A stretch of 64,000 bases of DNA from Rhizopus arrhizus (lineage: Eukaryota > Mucoromycota > Mucoromycetes > Mucorales > Rhizopodaceae): positions 124,001-188,000 of the forward strand of contig JAKZZE010000010.1 of NCBI GenBank assembly GCA_024220505.1, given 5' to 3'. Positions 36,354-48,982 of the stretch are shown here, in pieces. A program made the translations under genes and the position numbers. Within the stretch, counting starts at the first letter, position 1. Each line of letters opens with the position of its first letter. A model generated the notes under the pieces. That model saw nothing but the letters and a program-made list of their open reading frames with translations. It did not search any database and had not been told where the DNA came from.

Positions 36354-38180
36354 ATGTCAAAACCTACCAAAGACGTAACAGTGGAAGAAATCGCCCAAAA
36401 TACCAAAGAGATTATTTTTGAGTAAGTCCATAAATTTAGATAGAATCTATATTATACATTGATATATAAAAGTGATGGAAAAACCCCCATTTCAAAAAAG
36501 GCTTATAAGAAGCTACAAAAGGATAAAGAGAAGGCCGAAAGAAAGTCAGCTACTGCTACTAAACTTGCTGCTGAAAAGGCTGAAAGAGAATCAAATGTTG
36601 TAAGTTTTAATATATACGCATGCATGTGGAATCGACATAAAGATAAGGATGCTCACATTGAGAAAATTTACATAGGACTTTTCGGCTGATCGCTATGGCA
36701 AGCTTCCAATGAATCAATCTCAAAATCGCTCAGGTAGGAAAAAAAAAATAGAGGAAAAGCTCAAAAATTATTCTAATCCATTTGTGTAGAGACCAAATAT
36801 GACGATATTTCTACTATCAATGCTTCTCGAGCCGGTGAAACCATTACTGTCCGTGTTCGTGTTCAAACCTCTCGTGCAACCGGCAGTAAGATGTGCTTTT
36901 TTGTTTTCCGTCAAGGAGTTGCTACCATACAGGGTATTATCACTGCTGACGAAGAAAAGATCTCCAAGAAAATGGTTAAGTTTTGTATTGGCATTACCCC
37001 TGAATCCATTGTAGTGATACAGGCCAAGATTGTCAAACCCTTGGAAGAGGTCAAGAGTTGTACTGTCTCATGTGCTGAACTCGCTATTGAGAGGATTCAC
37101 ATTGTGTCTGATGTTCAAGTCCGTTTGGCCTTTTCTTTAGACGATGTTTCTCGACCAGAAAGTTCTTTTGAAGAAGACACTCAATTGGTTCGTGTCAACC
37201 TCGATACACGTCTCAACAACCGTGTGCTTGATCTCCGTACGACCACTAATCATGCCATCTTTCGTTTACAATCTGCTGTTTGTTTATTATTCAGAGAGTT
37301 CCTTGTCGAACGCGGTTTTATGGAAATCCACACACCCAAATTGATTGGTGCTGCCTCTGAAGGTGGATCCAACGTCTTCAAAGTCTCTTACTTCAAGACG
37401 AGTGCCTTCTTGGCTCAATCTCCTCAGCTTTACAAACAAATGTGCATCGCTGCCGATTTTGGTAAAGTATTTGAGATCGCTCCCGTCTTTCGTGCTGAAG
37501 ACTCCAATACACACCGTCACATGACTGAATTCATGGGCCTTGATATGGAAATGGCATTCAATGAACATTATCACGAAGTGCTGGAAGTCTTGGAAAACCT
37601 CTTTGTCTACATCTTTACCAACCTCAAGAATCGCTTTAAGGAAGAAATTGAAACCGTCAAGAAACAATATAGATTTGAAGACTTTGAGTTCTTACCCAAG
37701 ACCCTTCGCCTTTCCTTCTCTGAAGGTATCAAGATGCTGAGAGAGGCTGGTGTTGAGCTGGGCGACTTTGAAGATTTGAGCACAGCCAATGAAAAGTTTT
37801 TGGGCAAACTCGTCAAGGAAAAATATCACACTGATTTCTATGTGCTCGATAAATTCCCCTTGGCCGTTCGTCCCTTCTACACCATGCCTGATCCTCAAAA
37901 CCCTGGTTACTCTAACTCGTATGATTTCTTTATGCGTGGTGAAGAAATTTTGTCGGGTGCTCAACGTGTCCATGACGCTGAATACTTGACAGAGCGTGCC
38001 AAGGCTCATGAAATTGATCTTTCTACTATTCAACCTTATATTGATGCTTTCAAAATTGGTGCACCTCCTCATGCTGGTGGTGGTATCGGTTTAGAGCGTG
38101 TTGTCATGCTCTACCTTGGGCTTGGTAACATTCGTCGTTCAAGCTTGTTCCCTCGTGATCCTAAGCGTTTGGAACCTTAG
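36354..38180 (+). CDS. DPS1: Cytosolic aspartyl-tRNA synthetase
   Basis: Four exons: 36354-36421, 36473-36599, 36676-36733 and 36790-38180, giving 547 residues. Class IIb synthetase charging tRNA-Asp. A Lys-rich N-terminal extension (about residues 22-65, [17 protein letters not shown]) is typical of eukaryotic cytosolic AspRS and assists tRNA binding. The anticodon-binding OB fold follows ([14 protein letters not shown]). The catalytic domain has [21 protein letters not shown], motif 2 [15 protein letters not shown] and motif 3 [20 protein letters not shown], ending [10 protein letters not shown]. Its stop is 86 bp from the stop of the convergent neuroguidin gene. Confidence 0.96.
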
Positions 38181-38266
38181 GTTGTGTGTATAAAAAAAAA
38201 ATAAAAAATAAAAAGTTTGTATTATTAAAAAAAAATGGGAATTCTATGTTTATTGTTATGCACACT

Positions 38267-39537
38267 TTATGATCTTCTCTTCTTTTTGTTGCTTCTATTT
38301 CTTGCACTATTGAATTTACCCCTTGATCTCTTACCACCTTCAAACAAACCATCATAATCACCTTCTGCATCTTCATTCTCTCTTTGTCTCTTGGGATTTG
38401 ATTCATTCTTTAATTTCTTACGATTGAGTACATTACGGAATCGCTTATTCTCTTCTTCTTCTACATCTTGTAATCCAACCAAATTAGAGAAATCATCCAA
38501 GTTCTGCAAATAAAATATTATTAATTCACATTGCAAGTTGGCTAATATGTTTTCTGTTTCTTTACCTCAAACTCACTCTCGAATCGCATCTTTTTGTTTG
38601 CATTCATTCGTTGTTTTTCCTTTCGAGTCACTGCCAGACGCACATAATTCTCTTCTTCATATTTGTTCTTTTCAGCCATCAGGTTATCAATGCGATCACC
38701 ATAACCAATACCCTCATTCACACCACCAAATACGCCGACCTCTTCTGGATTCTCTGTCATTTCAGCCATCAAATCCTTCATGATTCTTGATCGTGATGCC
38801 TTTTCCTTCATTCTTTCCTCATCTCTTTCCTTCTTTCTATTCTTTTGGTCTGCACCTTCATTGTAAGCCACAGGGGCCAATTTGGGTGGTCTGTAAACGT
38901 CTGCCTTTTCTTCCTCTTCCTCCTCTTCTTCTTGATCCTTATTGATCAAGTTCATTGGATTAGGTTTGAATGCCAGTGGATCAGCAGCGACAGCCTCCAT
39001 CGTTGTCTTGGCTACAACTGCTTCATCCTTCTTGTTACCAACAACTGCAGCTCGAACCAATTTATCGACTTGATATTTCAATTTAGTTTCAACAGGTTTC
39101 ATCTTGTCAAGGATCACACGTAATTCGACAAGTGATTCTATCACTGGGTGATTTTCAATCTTTTTTCCAGAGATTTTGAGGTGTACAATGTAAGCAATTT
39201 CAAGAACATATTGTAACATGAGTTGGTATTTAACTTCGAGAAAGGAAACACCTTTTGAAGTTTGAATGGCTTTGTTTTCTATTCTAAATTAACAATGAAT
39301 TATCAGTAAGATTTGTATGACTCAAAAGAGAAAATGAAGTGCTTTACTTTTCTTTTAAAGGTTTTAAAATGTTCTTCATATCAATTACTTTTGTTTTTAA
39401 ATCTTTTACAATTTTAGTGAATTCAACAGTTTCTAATAATCAAAATAAGCCTTTCAATTTAATAAAAATAGACAATATGTTTTACCATCAACTGTGGTTG
39501 ATTTGGTTCCATTTTCTATAATTGTTTCTTTTGACAT
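38267..39537 (-). CDS. LCP5: Neuroguidin/Lcp5-type SSU processome protein
   Basis: Four exons on the minus strand: 39537-39486, 39432-39348, 39283-38566 and 38503-38267, giving 363 residues. It carries the Sas10/Utp3/C1D-type N-terminal domain with SLVELRVILDKMKPVETKLK and YQVDKLVRAAV, then the neuroguidin-specific YRPPKLAPV. An acidic run (eight Glu) and a basic C-terminus (NRSNKKKRRS) follow, with GRF-like RFRNVLNRKK before it. In yeast, Lcp5 acts in the nucleolus in early 18S rRNA processing. The coding sequence starts MSKETIIENGTKS at the first in-frame ATG. Three small introns are GT-AG. Confidence 0.92.
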
Positions 39538-40899
39538 TGTAATTGGTAATAATTAAAAAAAAAAAAAGGAAAAGAAAAAAAACTTAATTTCTTTCAGGTG
39601 TAAGACACAGACACAGAAAAAAGGGTGGCTTATTTTCGATAGACGCATAAATTTTTGAATCTGAGATCTGCTCATGGGTCAATTGGCGTTGCTTTATATG
39701 TGCAGTTTTTTCCTTTTCAACTTGCTGTTATTTATTTTTGCAATTATGATTATTTATATCTCAAGTTGTGGTTAACCATCTCTGAAGCGATTTCTACGAA
39801 AAAAATGCTTAATCTGCTCCAATATTCTTTTGATAGGATGTAAAAATGACGAATATGGACGCATATAAACAAAGTCATAGCTTCTTTTAACTCTTTAGAA
39901 TGAGGAATGGAAATATTGTTTATGATTAGAATATATCCTTACTTATCATACTATGTGACTAACTAAGCATTATAAAATGATCAATATGCCTAACAATATT
40001 GATGACATTATTTACCCTCAGACGACCAAGTATTTTATGTGATACTTCATTTTCACAGTTCTCCTATAACAAATAGTGCTTTGCCTGCGTTTCGTTCTAG
40101 AAGACCTCAAAAACTAAATGAATGAGACAGAACAAAGTTGAAGCAAAGAGCAAGGAAGCCTTACATTTACTACAAGAGTCGAATTTAGTTTGGTAAGTTC
40201 AATTTTTTTTTCTCAAGAGCCAACTTGTTATAGAAATCACTTGTGACTTGCCTCAACAAATAAAATGTCCATTATATTTTTCCTAGTATAGAAGACATCC
40301 TTTCCTTAAACTTAGCAGTAGTTACGATGTGAAAATACATTTCAAAACATACTTGATTCATTCAAGTTGCACATGTTTAAAAGATTACACTGTCATAACG
40401 CCTAAAGAGTAGTAAATATGCAATACAAGTTTTATTTTATTGTATCTAATTTAAGTGAACCAAAAGTCTAAAACGAGAAAAAGATTTGTCTGAATCTCAA
40501 GTGAAAATGCTGTACATTGGATGGTACTTTTTCTTTCTTCCTCCTCTTATATTTATTCATATTTCAAATAACTTGCTCTTTTCTTTTTTCCTTTTCTTTC
40601 TCTTTTTTCCTTTCTTGTCCCCTAAGAAGGTTTTTTATTCTCTTACATTCATAACTGGCTCAGGCAACATTGCTATATGCTCATTGTCATAAAATTTTAA
40701 AAAAATACAAAAAAATAATAAAACCCAGAATTTAATAGTACATTGGATGGATCAAGACAGAAAATTGAGATTCAATATCTTTCCACGTTCCTTGCTAACA
40801 ATTGTTTATTTAATTATCTTGCACAACTCTTGGGTTTATTAAGCTTTCTTTTCTTTCCTTTCTTTTTCACTCTTTTTTATAACCTATTCGTTCCTTATC
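39538..40899. other. Divergent intergenic region, LCP5 and Kelch gene
   Basis: About 1.36 kb with CT-rich sequence just before the Kelch start. A 38-codon two-exon reading (from an ATG at 40128) is possible but weak. Nothing else is recognised. Confidence 0.45.
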
Positions 40900-43710
40900 A
40901 TGTCATTATTTTCCAAGCTTTCTAAAAACAACGACAAAGCGCTCTATCCATGGTCACAAAAGAAATTGGGAGGAACAAGCAACGCTTTACCAAGAGTTAG
41001 ACATGCAGCAGCGGCCATCTCATCTGACGCCATATTGATTTATGGTGGAGTACATCGAGGAACACCCAAGAAAGATATTTTACTGATTGATACGAGTAAA
41101 ATTAAGAATCCGAGTTTGGATAAAAATATTGACAGAGATTGATAGATACTATGTCTGCTATGAGTATGATGACAATTGGAGATATACCCAACACAAGAAT
41201 TTCACCTACTATTCTTCACTTCAATGGTCATATTTTACGTAAAATTTTTGTTTTACTGTTAAAAAGCATGTTTTCTAATCAAAAAGAGCCTTTTCTTTCA
41301 TTAGTTTATGGCGGTAAATCAATTTCTTCTGAAGAACAATATGATCCAAGCGTCTATCTTTTAAATTTGCGCAAGTAGTTAATGATAACAGCCCAAGGGT
41401 ATAAAACTAATCGATCTTTACTATTAGAAAATAAGCAGTGGAGTCGATTGTCTGCAGATGGAAAGCTAGCTCCATCCGAAAGAGCAGGTCACTCATGTGT
41501 AATGCATGAAGGCATAATTTACATTTGGGGAGGACAAAAAGAGGGGCGTTATTTAAATGATTTATTTCTCTTTAATATCAATCCAAGTAAATCACAAACA
41601 CATGTTTTTTTTTATTAACACTAAACTATTTCTTTAAAGCACCGAGATGGAATCAATTAAACTCTGATAGTTGCCCTGAACCAAGAGCAGGTCATATATC
41701 TGCTATTTATGAAGACAAAATGTACATGTAAGTCTCCAAATTAGGCAACACCTCGTGGCTTGGTTTCACAAGCTATATTATAGTTTTGGAGGAACAAACG
41801 GAAAGCAAGTTTTTAATGATCTTTGGTCGTTTGATTTTAAAAAAAGCATTTGGGTAAAGATAGACCCCAATGGATCTTTGCCAGTGGCTCGTGAAGGATG
41901 TTCTTCTGCTGTAGTGGATGATATCATCTATATTTTTGGTGGTAGAGGAGAAGACGGTGTTCAGCTCAACGATTTGTGTGCCTACAAGATTAAAAGTAAG
42001 AAGAGATGTCACACAATGAGTTGCTCACAAATATCATAGATCGTTATTGGTTTACATTTCAAAATATGGGGCCATCGCCATCTCCACGTCACGGCCAGAC
42101 CATGACAGCTATCGGAAGCCGCTTATTTGTAGTTGGTGGTGACAATGATTTTGCAAAGATGGAAGATGCTTCCCATGTCTACATACTGGATAGCACAAAG
42201 ATCAAATTTCCTTTAGAATCAACTGTGCCTAATACTACGCAGCCTTCTGCTGAAGAAAAATCAATACCACCTCGTGATAATCCAACCGAAGCTCTATACC
42301 AACCACAATCACAACCACAGCCAGTACAACCACAGCAACCATATTTACAACGACAACAATCTTTACAAAACTATCAAGCCATGGATCAAAAGCAAAGAAA
42401 TGGCCAAGCTTCCCCAGCACAAAAATCGCCATTAAGAGTTGTTCCTAATGCAAACAGTCCTAATAATGAAGCTCGGCAAGATTCACCTACAACAGGAAGT
42501 CCAGTCAATCGATCCTATTACCGAGAAAATCAGGTAAACAGAGCAGCTCCCCTCCTTTCCTTTTCTCTAACTATTTTTCTAGCCACCTCCTAGACCTCCA
42601 AGACACACATCTGTTGCTCCTGAAGCTGTCCTTCTTCGCCCACGCACCACCTCATCCCCTAACCCATCACCTATTGATCCTGATTCCCGTCATCCGTATC
42701 CAACAGAAGAAGGAGTGATCCATGAAGCAGAAGAGCTCAAAAAGGATCATTCTACAGCAACAGATGAAGAACGAGAGATGCTTTTACGTGAGATCAAGTC
42801 ACGCGATACCATCATTGAAGAAATGAAAAAGAAGGAAAACTGGTGGCGCGCTGAGGTCGCAATGGCTCGTAAGCTGCAAGGCAAAGACCTGGTCGAGAAC
42901 GATTTGCCACAAGACCAAGCCAAAGTGCTCCAACAGCTGATCACTGTCAAGGCTGAATTAGATCGAGTCCGTCAGAGCATCCTTCAACAAGCGGAACCCA
43001 TGTCGGACAAGGTCCAGCAAGCCGATCGTATGCGAACAGCAGCTTTACAAGAAGCAGCTTACTTCAAGTCCAAGTATCTGGCCATCAAATCACGTCGCCA
43101 ATCTGATCTGGAGCATTTAGAAATCTCTCGAAGTGATGAGCTCGAGAGACGTCTGGCAGTAGCCCTAGCTGAAAACGAGACAAAGAGCAAATTATTACTT
43201 CAACTTCAAAAGCGATCCGAGCATGATCAGGCTGCTCGATTGGCAACAGAGGAGCGAGCAAAAGAGGCCAATGAACGAGCCGAGGAGGCGCAAGGAGCTC
43301 ATCAACGCGCCCTAGAAGAATTGCAAGCTGTTTATGCAAGAGCCACCAGAGCAGAAGCACAAGTGCGCGAAAATACCATCAAAATTGTCAATCTCACACA
43401 GCAGCTCAGTGAAACGCTCACAGCTCAACCGGCTTTCAAGAGTCAAGATGTTTCGGAAGCCCAATTGAAAGCATCTCAGTTGGAAGCCGCTAATTTAAAG
43501 GCCCGCAATGAATCGGCCGCATTGAGGCAAAAATTGGCAGAAAGTATGGATGATATCGATCGTCTGACAACTGCTCTTCACGAACGTGAGGATGCTTTGA
43601 CTGAAGCCAAAATGAATATTGAAGATTATGAAATTCAATTGAACATGTTGAGAGATGCTGTTAATCAAAAGAGTCCTGTCAATGGAATGGCTTCTACACC
43701 TGCCTATTAA
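40900..43710 (+). CDS. Kelch-repeat protein with long C-terminal coiled coil (Tea1/Kel1-like)
   Basis: Eight exons: 40900-41095, 41146-41238, 41305-41370, 41428-41586, 41640-41727, 41784-41995, 42040-42533 and 42583-43710, giving 811 residues. The N-terminal ~330 residues hold Kelch blades with the usual pattern: RHAAAAISSDAILIYGG, ERAGHSCVMHEGIIYIWGG, PRAGHISAIYEDKMYIFGG, AREGCSSAVVDDIIYIFGG and SPRHGQTMTAIGSRLFVVGG. A Gln/Pro-rich linker follows, then from about residue 450 a long heptad-rich coiled coil. This architecture matches fungal cell-end polarity markers such as Tea1 and Kel1; that role is inferred. Intron 3 (41371-41427) must use a GC donor (gcaagt) to keep frame. Confidence 0.9.
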
Positions 43711-43846
43711 TATTGTGTGTATAATAAACTAGATGAGATATAAAAGAAAGAAGTTTATTTTGTATCCTATGGCAGTTTCTATTTAAAAAAGTGAGAAAAG
43801 TAGAGGGGGGGAATCATTTTCATTGTATAAACATCTATTGGACTTT

Positions 43847-44276
43847 TTATCCTTCACGCCATTGGTGTTGACAGTCTTCATTACAACATTTAAAGAAGAG
43901 AGAAGAAGGTTCATCAGCAGAACGAATCTGAATTTGCATAAAATAAGCTCTATCGTGTTCACATTTGGGACAAGTAGCTAACAATATAAATGAGTCTACA
44001 CTGGATCCTACTTTAAATAATTTCCCAAATACCTTCTGTTGAGTCAACATTCTTCCAAGCATCAGCACCACCCAATACATCGTCCACTTCTTTTCGTTTT
44101 AATTGTTTTCGGGTCGTGTGCTGTGTACTACGTTTAGAAAAGTGCTTTCACAAAAATAATTCATAACTTACTCTGCTCTGTATACTGTAAACATATGGAC
44201 AAGATTGACAATAGAATGCTTGTCCACCGTCGTTTTCAATTAGTAAGAGATTAGCACAGTTTGGACAGAATAACAT
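43847..44276 (-). CDS. RPC11: RNA polymerase III subunit Rpc11 (POLR3K, TFIIS-like)
   Basis: Three exons: 44276-44172, 44120-44033 and 43977-43847, giving 107 residues, the normal length. The N-terminal zinc ribbon starts MLFCPNCANLL with CQSCPYVY. The C-terminal TFIIS-type ribbon has CPKCEHDRAYFMQIQIRSAD, with the catalytic Asp-Glu in RSADEP and the last Cys pair in CCNEDC. The middle KEVDDVLGGADAW is characteristic. This subunit gives Pol III its RNA-cleavage activity and helps termination and reinitiation. The second exon begins at acacag|CACACG; the nearer gtag would break frame. It lies in tandem, 137 bp after SSZ1. Confidence 0.94.
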
Positions 44277-44413
44277 TAGGAAGAAGAGATTTATTTTTTT
44301 TTTCTTTTTTCGAATTTTGATATTGTGTGACAGTAAATAAGCCACAATTATTTCAAAAGACAAATGCATGAAAAAAGGTGTTTTTTTTATTTTACATCAA
44401 AAGTGGGGATTAT

Positions 44414-46224
44414 TTATTTCTTGGATTCGGCCTTGACAACATTTTTACCATTCTTTTCACGCAAGACCAGAGTCACAGCAGACTGAGCGTCAATTGTGAT
44501 TTGAACTTCAATCTTACTTTCCTTGGCTTTAGCACCCTTTTCAAGAGCAAGAGAGGCTTCAATCAACTGAGCAGCAGGCTTGTTGTAAACCTTGGTATGA
44601 ATTTCAGGTTCTTCTTCATAAGGTTCTTCACCTTCTTCTACTGGCACAGGTTCAGGTTTCACTTCAATCTTTTCAATTGTGTGATCTCCTTCATATAAAG
44701 CAACGTAGGCGTGAGTTTGGTTATCTTGAGCATTAGAGAATTCAAAGATACGACGAGCAGGAAGAGCAGTACCGCGGGGAAGGATAGTGACAAACTCATT
44801 TTTAGCATTAAGGATACCGATGGCTTTGGATGTGTGAGGAACAAGGCTGACGACAGGATGAGTAGCAGCATCCACATCCTCCTTTTCAAATCCGGCAATC
44901 AAGGCACCTTGGATAGCACAACCACGAGCAACGACCTCATCTGCTTCCAATTCGTTCAAGACCTTGGTGTGTTCGCTGGAGAAAACTTCACGAATCTTCA
45001 AGGCAAACTTGGGAATACGAGCAGATCCACCAGCGAGAAGGACTTGATCGATTTCAGAGGCATCCAATTGACTCTTTTCCAATACTTGGTTAATGACTGT
45101 TTGAAGTTGACCAAAGACGTTCTTTGACAAAAGTTCGAAACGCATACGGTTCACTGTACTGTGGAAATCAACGCCTTCAGCCAAGGATTCGACAAAACAG
45201 GGTGCAGAGTTACCGCTGGACAACATCTTTTTGGTGACTTCGACAGCATTACGGAGCTTGGCCAAAGCCTTCTTGTTGGAGGAGATGTCAATCTTGGATT
45301 TCTTTTGGAATTCAGATGTAAAGTGTTTGATCAAGTTGTCATCAAAGGAGGCACCACCCACCTTGGTATCATGTGCTGTGGCCAAGATAGTGTACATGCC
45401 TGAACGAACAGCCAAGACGGTCACATCAAAAGAGTGACCACCCAAATCACACACAACAATCGTCTTATCCTCTGGCTTACTGTTGCTGGATTCCTGACCA
45501 ATACCGTAGGCAAGAGCAGCAGCAGCAGATTCATGAATGACTTGCTTGACCTTGATACCGGCTCCCTCAGCAGCAGCAATCAGCTCCTCACGTTGCTTCT
45601 CGGTAAAGTAAGAAGGCACGGCGATCACAGCACCGCTGATGGCAGTACCCAAGAAGGCTTCGGCTGATTCACGAATGTGGCGCAAAAATTTGGTGGAGAT
45701 TTCTTGAGCAGTGAAAACAGTCTTGCCTTCGGGTAAGGTGATTTCATAAGCAGGTAAGCCGTTCTTTTCAACAACAGGTGCAGCAGAACCAGTCAAGTTT
45801 TCGGCATCAGCAAAACTGTAGGGTATTCAGGTTAATAAACATATTCGATCATCCTCTTTTTTTTTATAGTGTACCTCTTGCCAAGGTTAGCACGGAAGTT
45901 GGCAACAGTCGTGTCGGGATGACGAGGAATGTCAGATTTGGCTTGAGAACCAACAACCTATTTATCCAATTCTTTTTAGTTTCTTCATTTCATCATCTTT
46001 TCTTGTTTTCTTCAATAGCTTACCTCTTCATCACCGTGGAAAGCGAGAGTAGAAGAGATCTGTCTGTCACCTTCTTCATTGGCAAGACAATCAGCACGAC
46101 CTTCCTGTATAAAAGTCAATAACATGTAGTATAAAGCTTATAAACAAATTACCTTGTTAAGATAGGCAATAGAGGTATAGGCGGTACCAAAGTTGATACC
46201 AATAACAGTATTCGATTCGCTCAT
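44414..46224 (-). CDS. SSZ1: Ribosome-associated complex Hsp70 Ssz1
   Basis: Four exons: 46224-46153, 46104-46024, 45957-45875 and 45815-44414, giving 545 residues. An atypical Hsp70 that pairs with zuotin (DnaJ) at the ribosome exit. The ATPase fold begins VIGINFGTAYTSIAYLNK, where a canonical Hsp70 would have GIDLGTTYS. Later come VIHESAAAALAYG, VVCDLGGHSFDVTV, KVGGASFDDNLIKHF and LLAGGSARIPKFALKIREVF. The substrate-binding part is short (ending NVVKAESKK), as in Ssz1, not full-length Hsp70. Ssz1 of yeast binds but does not need to hydrolyse ATP. The gene diverges from the BAX-inhibitor-like gene with a 401-bp gap. Confidence 0.94.
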
Positions 46225-46625
46225 GGTTGTGTGTTGAAAGAAAAATAAATAAAAAAATTGCTGGATGGAAAAATTAATTGCTGTCATTGGGCGCAGAGCA
46301 AGAAGTATTTGCAGTCACAACAGAAGGAAGAGGTTACCAAATTAGGGATAATGCATTTGATTGGCCAATGTTCGTTCCTGCACACGCTATTCTCCTACAA
46401 ATTCCTAGAGCAGTGACCCAAAGTCTTATTCTTCCTTGCTTCAATCTAATCACCTTGGCAAATTGTTCAATATTAGCATTGTTGTCATACCTTGACAGTG
46501 TAACAAAGAAGAGGAGAATATGTTTAAGGAGCAAATCTGTATTTTCTATTTGAAAAAGCGAAAATTGTTGCGGCATTGAGTTTTTTTTCTTTTTTTTTTT
46601 TTTTTTTTTCTTTGCAAACATAAGA
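46225..46625. promoter_or_regulatory. Divergent promoter region of SSZ1 and the BAX-inhibitor-like gene
   Basis: 401 bp between start codons. It includes a pyrimidine/T run at about 46581-46610 directly before the plus-strand start. No other element is certain. Confidence 0.5.
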
Positions 46626-47608
46626 ATGAACAGAGGTATTGAACAATATGAGCAATCACCGCCTGCTTATGAGGCTGAGTCTACAAGACCTTTCTTGGAA
46701 GCTGATGAACAATTTGTTGCTGGCGAAGACATGTATAAAGAAACTGTCGCTAATTCAACCTTGGAAATCAGAATGCGTAAAGACAATCTTATTTCTACTG
46801 GAAGTAGCTATTTTGAAGGCTAAACTATGCTTTTTTTTTGTCTTTAGAATTTGTTAGAAAAGTTTATTCAATCTTGACTGTACAGATATTAGGTACTGCT
46901 TTAGTATCCGCTCTTTATATGTCTACTGCAAGCATAAAAACCTGGGTCCAAAACAAGTAAGGTTACAAAATAAAAATGAATCACAAGACAGCTAAAGTTG
47001 ATATAGTCCATGGATGCTTTTGTTATCTATGTTTGGATCTATTGGAATCCTTTTCTCCTTGATGTGGAAAGCACGTTCAACGCCTTTAAACTATTATCTT
47101 TTGGCATTATTCACGTTATGTGAGAGTCATATGGTCGGAACAATAGGTAAAAGGAATTTATTTTCTTTCCTGTATTCATTTGCTCATATTTATTAGTCAC
47201 TTATTATGACAAAAGTGTTGCACTTCAAGCATTGATTATTACTTTTGGTGTATTCCTTGCATTGACTTTGTTTACTCTTCAATCAAAATGGGATTTTAGT
47301 GGCATGGCACCCATGTAAGATAGAAAGGATGATAGACACAGAAAGAGACTAAGGATTATAGCTTGTTTGCTGGCATTTGGGTTCTTCTTATTGGAGGCTT
47401 CTTGGTTCCTTTTAGCTCTGGAATTGAATTACCTTTAGCTGCCGGTGGTGTTGTGATTTTTTCGGGTTATATCATCTTTGATACCTACTTGATCTTCAAT
47501 CGTTATTCGCCCGAAGATTATATTATGGCTTCTACTAGCTTATATCTTGATATGATCAACTTGTTCCTACGTATCCTTCAAATCCTTAATGGCACATCAA
47601 GAGATTAA
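46626..47608 (+). CDS. BXI1: BAX inhibitor-1 / TMBIM-family membrane protein
   Basis: Five exons: 46626-46776, 46848-46956, 47007-47146, 47197-47314 and 47362-47608, giving 254 residues. After a soluble N-terminus with a PPAY motif (ubiquitin-ligase type) come FVRKVYSILTVQILGTALVS and about seven hydrophobic helices: MLLLSMFGSIGILFSLMW, ALQALIITFGVFLALTLF and GGVVIFSGYIIFDTYLIF among them. The family end motif YIMASTSLYLDMINLFLRIL is clear. TMBIM proteins sit in ER, Golgi or vacuole membranes and act as Ca2+ leak channels that reduce stress-induced death. The PPAY site suggests Rsp5-type regulation; this is inference. Confidence 0.92.
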
Positions 47609-48982
47609 GGATTTTTCTGTTTTCCCTTATTCTCAATCTGATTAAAAAGGAATTTTATGCAAACAAGTCATTATTTAAGGAATCAGTTATTTTGAACATA
47701 TCCCAAAGTACATTCAATATACTCAAGACAGACCATTCAACTCAATAAGAATTTCCGAGACATGTTATTTTAAACCTTTATTGGATTTTTCTATTCCTGA
47801 TTATAATGGTTAGAGACTCCCCTTTTTTTTAAATAGAACTCTATCTTTTAGAACAACCTTTTTAAAGCAATAGAATGTATTGCAAAAAATAAGAATTTCA
47901 TGCCCTTGTTACTATTGGCTAGTATTTATAACCCAGCATACACCATTGAATCATGAGCACTCTAAGCGTAAGAAGGTATAGTCAATGATTCAAGCATACA
48001 AGTAAGACAGTTTATCATGTGTAAAATAACAAGATTTATGGATTGAGTTGCTTTGGGGAGCAAAGGAGTGTGTTTACGTGTGTGTTGAAGGATATGGGAT
48101 TCGAGGATGAAAGGGGGTGATTGTGGTCCCTGAATGAATGCTATGATTGGCCATCATCTCATTCTGTCACTTGCCAATTTATTGATTATAGTCTTGATTC
48201 ACCCAATTTAATTTAATCCAAGCCAAGATGAGCTCTTTAACAATTTATTCACCTCCTTCCGGGTTCATCCCTGTTGGAGAAAGTGATCCAACGGAAAGAT
48301 ACTAGGACATATGGAATTGAGCCCAAAATGGGTGATCAACCTAGGTTCCACTTTAGTGCATCCGAACGATACACGTGTATGATGGCTGAGTGTATATGTC
48401 ATCCAATTTTCTTCAATCACCTTATTCTTGCTCTTCTTTGATGTCTAATCTGGGTTTAAAATGACTCATACCCCTTTTCTTTATTTGATTCCCCAAAAGA
48501 AAAAAAGTTTTTTCCCGGCTAATCCAGTCTTATTAAGCCTGAATTTCCCACCCCCCACATTTTGGATTGGAATCAAAATGTCTGGTGAATGTCAAAAGTG
48601 AAGGAAAGAAAGAGGGTAGGTAAAGGATGATCTTCTATTACATCGCGTTTAATCCCGAATAAATCACCTGTTATTTAAACCAGATAAGAAATTAAGGGAT
48701 TTTATGTACGCAAACTTGAAAGATAACATCAGACAAACATTTTGATATACATGATCTCTCTCAGAAAGAGGTGACAAGGAAGATGGTCGAATGAGAAAGG
48801 ACAGAGCATTATTAGTCATACATAGTCTATCCTGTTTATTTTCGTTTATTGGGCGGGCTGTGTAAAGGTGTGTTCCAAATTTAGCAAATGAGTTTAGATG
48901 GTTTGGGATTGATATATAAATAGAGAAAGAGAGTGAAGAAAATAATAAAAAAAAAAAAAAACATTTGCTTATTTCATACACA
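47609..48982. promoter_or_regulatory. Upstream region of malic enzyme
   Basis: About 1.37 kb. It holds the 3' flank of BXI1, C-rich patches near 48550 (ccaccccccac) and a TATA element. A minus-strand frame at 48664-49044 overlaps the real start of the malic enzyme and is not a gene. Confidence 0.5.
48913..48922 (+). promoter_or_regulatory. TATA box of malic enzyme gene
   Basis: TATATAAATA lies about 60 bp before the ATG at 48983, with an A run between. Confidence 0.6.
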
